From positions 785,775-849,774 of the forward strand of contig NZ_JABMLE010000002.1 in the NCBI RefSeq assembly GCF_013205025.1: a stretch of DNA of 64,000 bases, read 5' to 3'. Positions within the stretch are counted from its first letter, which is position 1. Each line of letters begins with the position of its first letter. Of the stretch, positions 63,809 to 64,000 are shown in pieces. The stretch comes from Rathayibacter sp. VKM Ac-2857 (GTDB lineage: Bacteria; Actinomycetota; Actinomycetes; Actinomycetales; Microbacteriaceae). Position numbers and translations under genes: made by a program. The notes beneath the pieces are model-generated. The model did not search any database. It was not told the DNA's origin and saw only the letters and a program-made list of their open reading frames with translations.

Positions 63809-64000
63809 ACGTTCGGGCTGTTACTCAGATCCCCGAGCGGGAGCAACGCCGAAGTCGGAACGCGGTGAATCGAAGATAGCTGCTAGCCCTTCTCCTTCTC
63901 GGCTCTGCGGAAGTACCAGGTGATTCCGATCCGGAGGATCGAGACCGATCCGCTTCGAGACTAGAAGACGCAACGGGTCGAATGCCGAGCCTCTCAATTT
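63809..64000. other. Window end without a supported gene
   Basis: A minus-strand fragment ending in a TAG near 63882 reads SILRIGITWYFRRAEKEKG. An upstream in-frame TAG interrupts it, so it cannot be called as a gene from this window. Confidence 0.4.

Noticed and set aside
63809-64000. C-terminal fragment of a possible minus-strand gene at the window end
   Set aside because: An in-frame TAG interrupts it and there is too little sequence to judge whether it is a pseudogene.

Overview
The window is high-GC (about 70%) actinobacterial chromosome. The dense gene packing, ATGA/GTGA stop-start overlaps, GTG/TTG starts, an LAxTG-type sorting signal and many copies of a short 'CTCGATACG ... CTACTCGA' hairpin between genes all suggest a member of the Microbacteriaceae, for example Rathayibacter, Curtobacterium or Clavibacter. 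This placement is an inference from recognition, not from a search.

Layout. 1-680: repeat-rich, no gene. 0.7-18 kb: ordinary core and accessory genes: a uracil permease, an ECF sigma factor with a membrane partner, a manganese catalase, a free-standing MurE-like ligase, an AAA ATPase, a DUF2975/HTH pair, a cell-wall-anchored amidase, a PadR-regulated membrane protein, an orphan PD-(D/E)XK-like protein, an exonuclease-BRCT-Lsr2 fusion, tRNA-Cys and DUF3140. 18.4-23.6 kb: a beta-glucoside PTS operon (EIIBCA, 6-phospho-beta-glucosidase, BglG-type antiterminator, histidine phosphatase) with a readable promoter, RAT site and overlapping terminator. 24.0-31.7 kb: a lower-GC island with AT-rich codon use carrying a 5-methylcytosine methyltransferase, a DUF262 protein, a Z1-domain ATPase and a PD-(D/E)XK (DUF4420-like) protein, led by a 78-aa protein. 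This looks like a horizontally acquired restriction/defence system.

32.1-43.3 kb: a six-gene minus-strand operon built around a very large tubulin-like (Tubulin_2) protein, a secreted/membrane von Willebrand A protein, a 1045-aa two-TM protein and a membrane-tethered HNH nuclease. It is the strongest candidate here for a poorly described system. 43.6-49.9 kb: a LacI regulator divergent from two FAD oxidoreductases and an orphan family-5 solute-binding lipoprotein. 50.4-52.2 kb: two tandem paralogous pairs of small membrane proteins. 52.3-54.5 kb: a divergent MFS transporter/LysR pair. 55.0-56.7 kb: a two-gene unit resembling AbiE/MenAT-type toxin-antitoxin systems, preceded by a 38-bp palindrome. 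56.8-63.7 kb: a rhamnoside utilisation locus (GH78 rhamnosidase, LacI repressor, ABC sugar importer) with two LacI-type operators in the divergent control region.

The hairpin repeats cluster in five places (about 0.3-0.5, 12.0-12.2, 18.1-18.4, 43.4-43.6 and 49.9-50.4 kb), always between functional blocks. Their stem sequences change while staying self-complementary. No rRNA, CRISPR array, transposase or integrase was seen.
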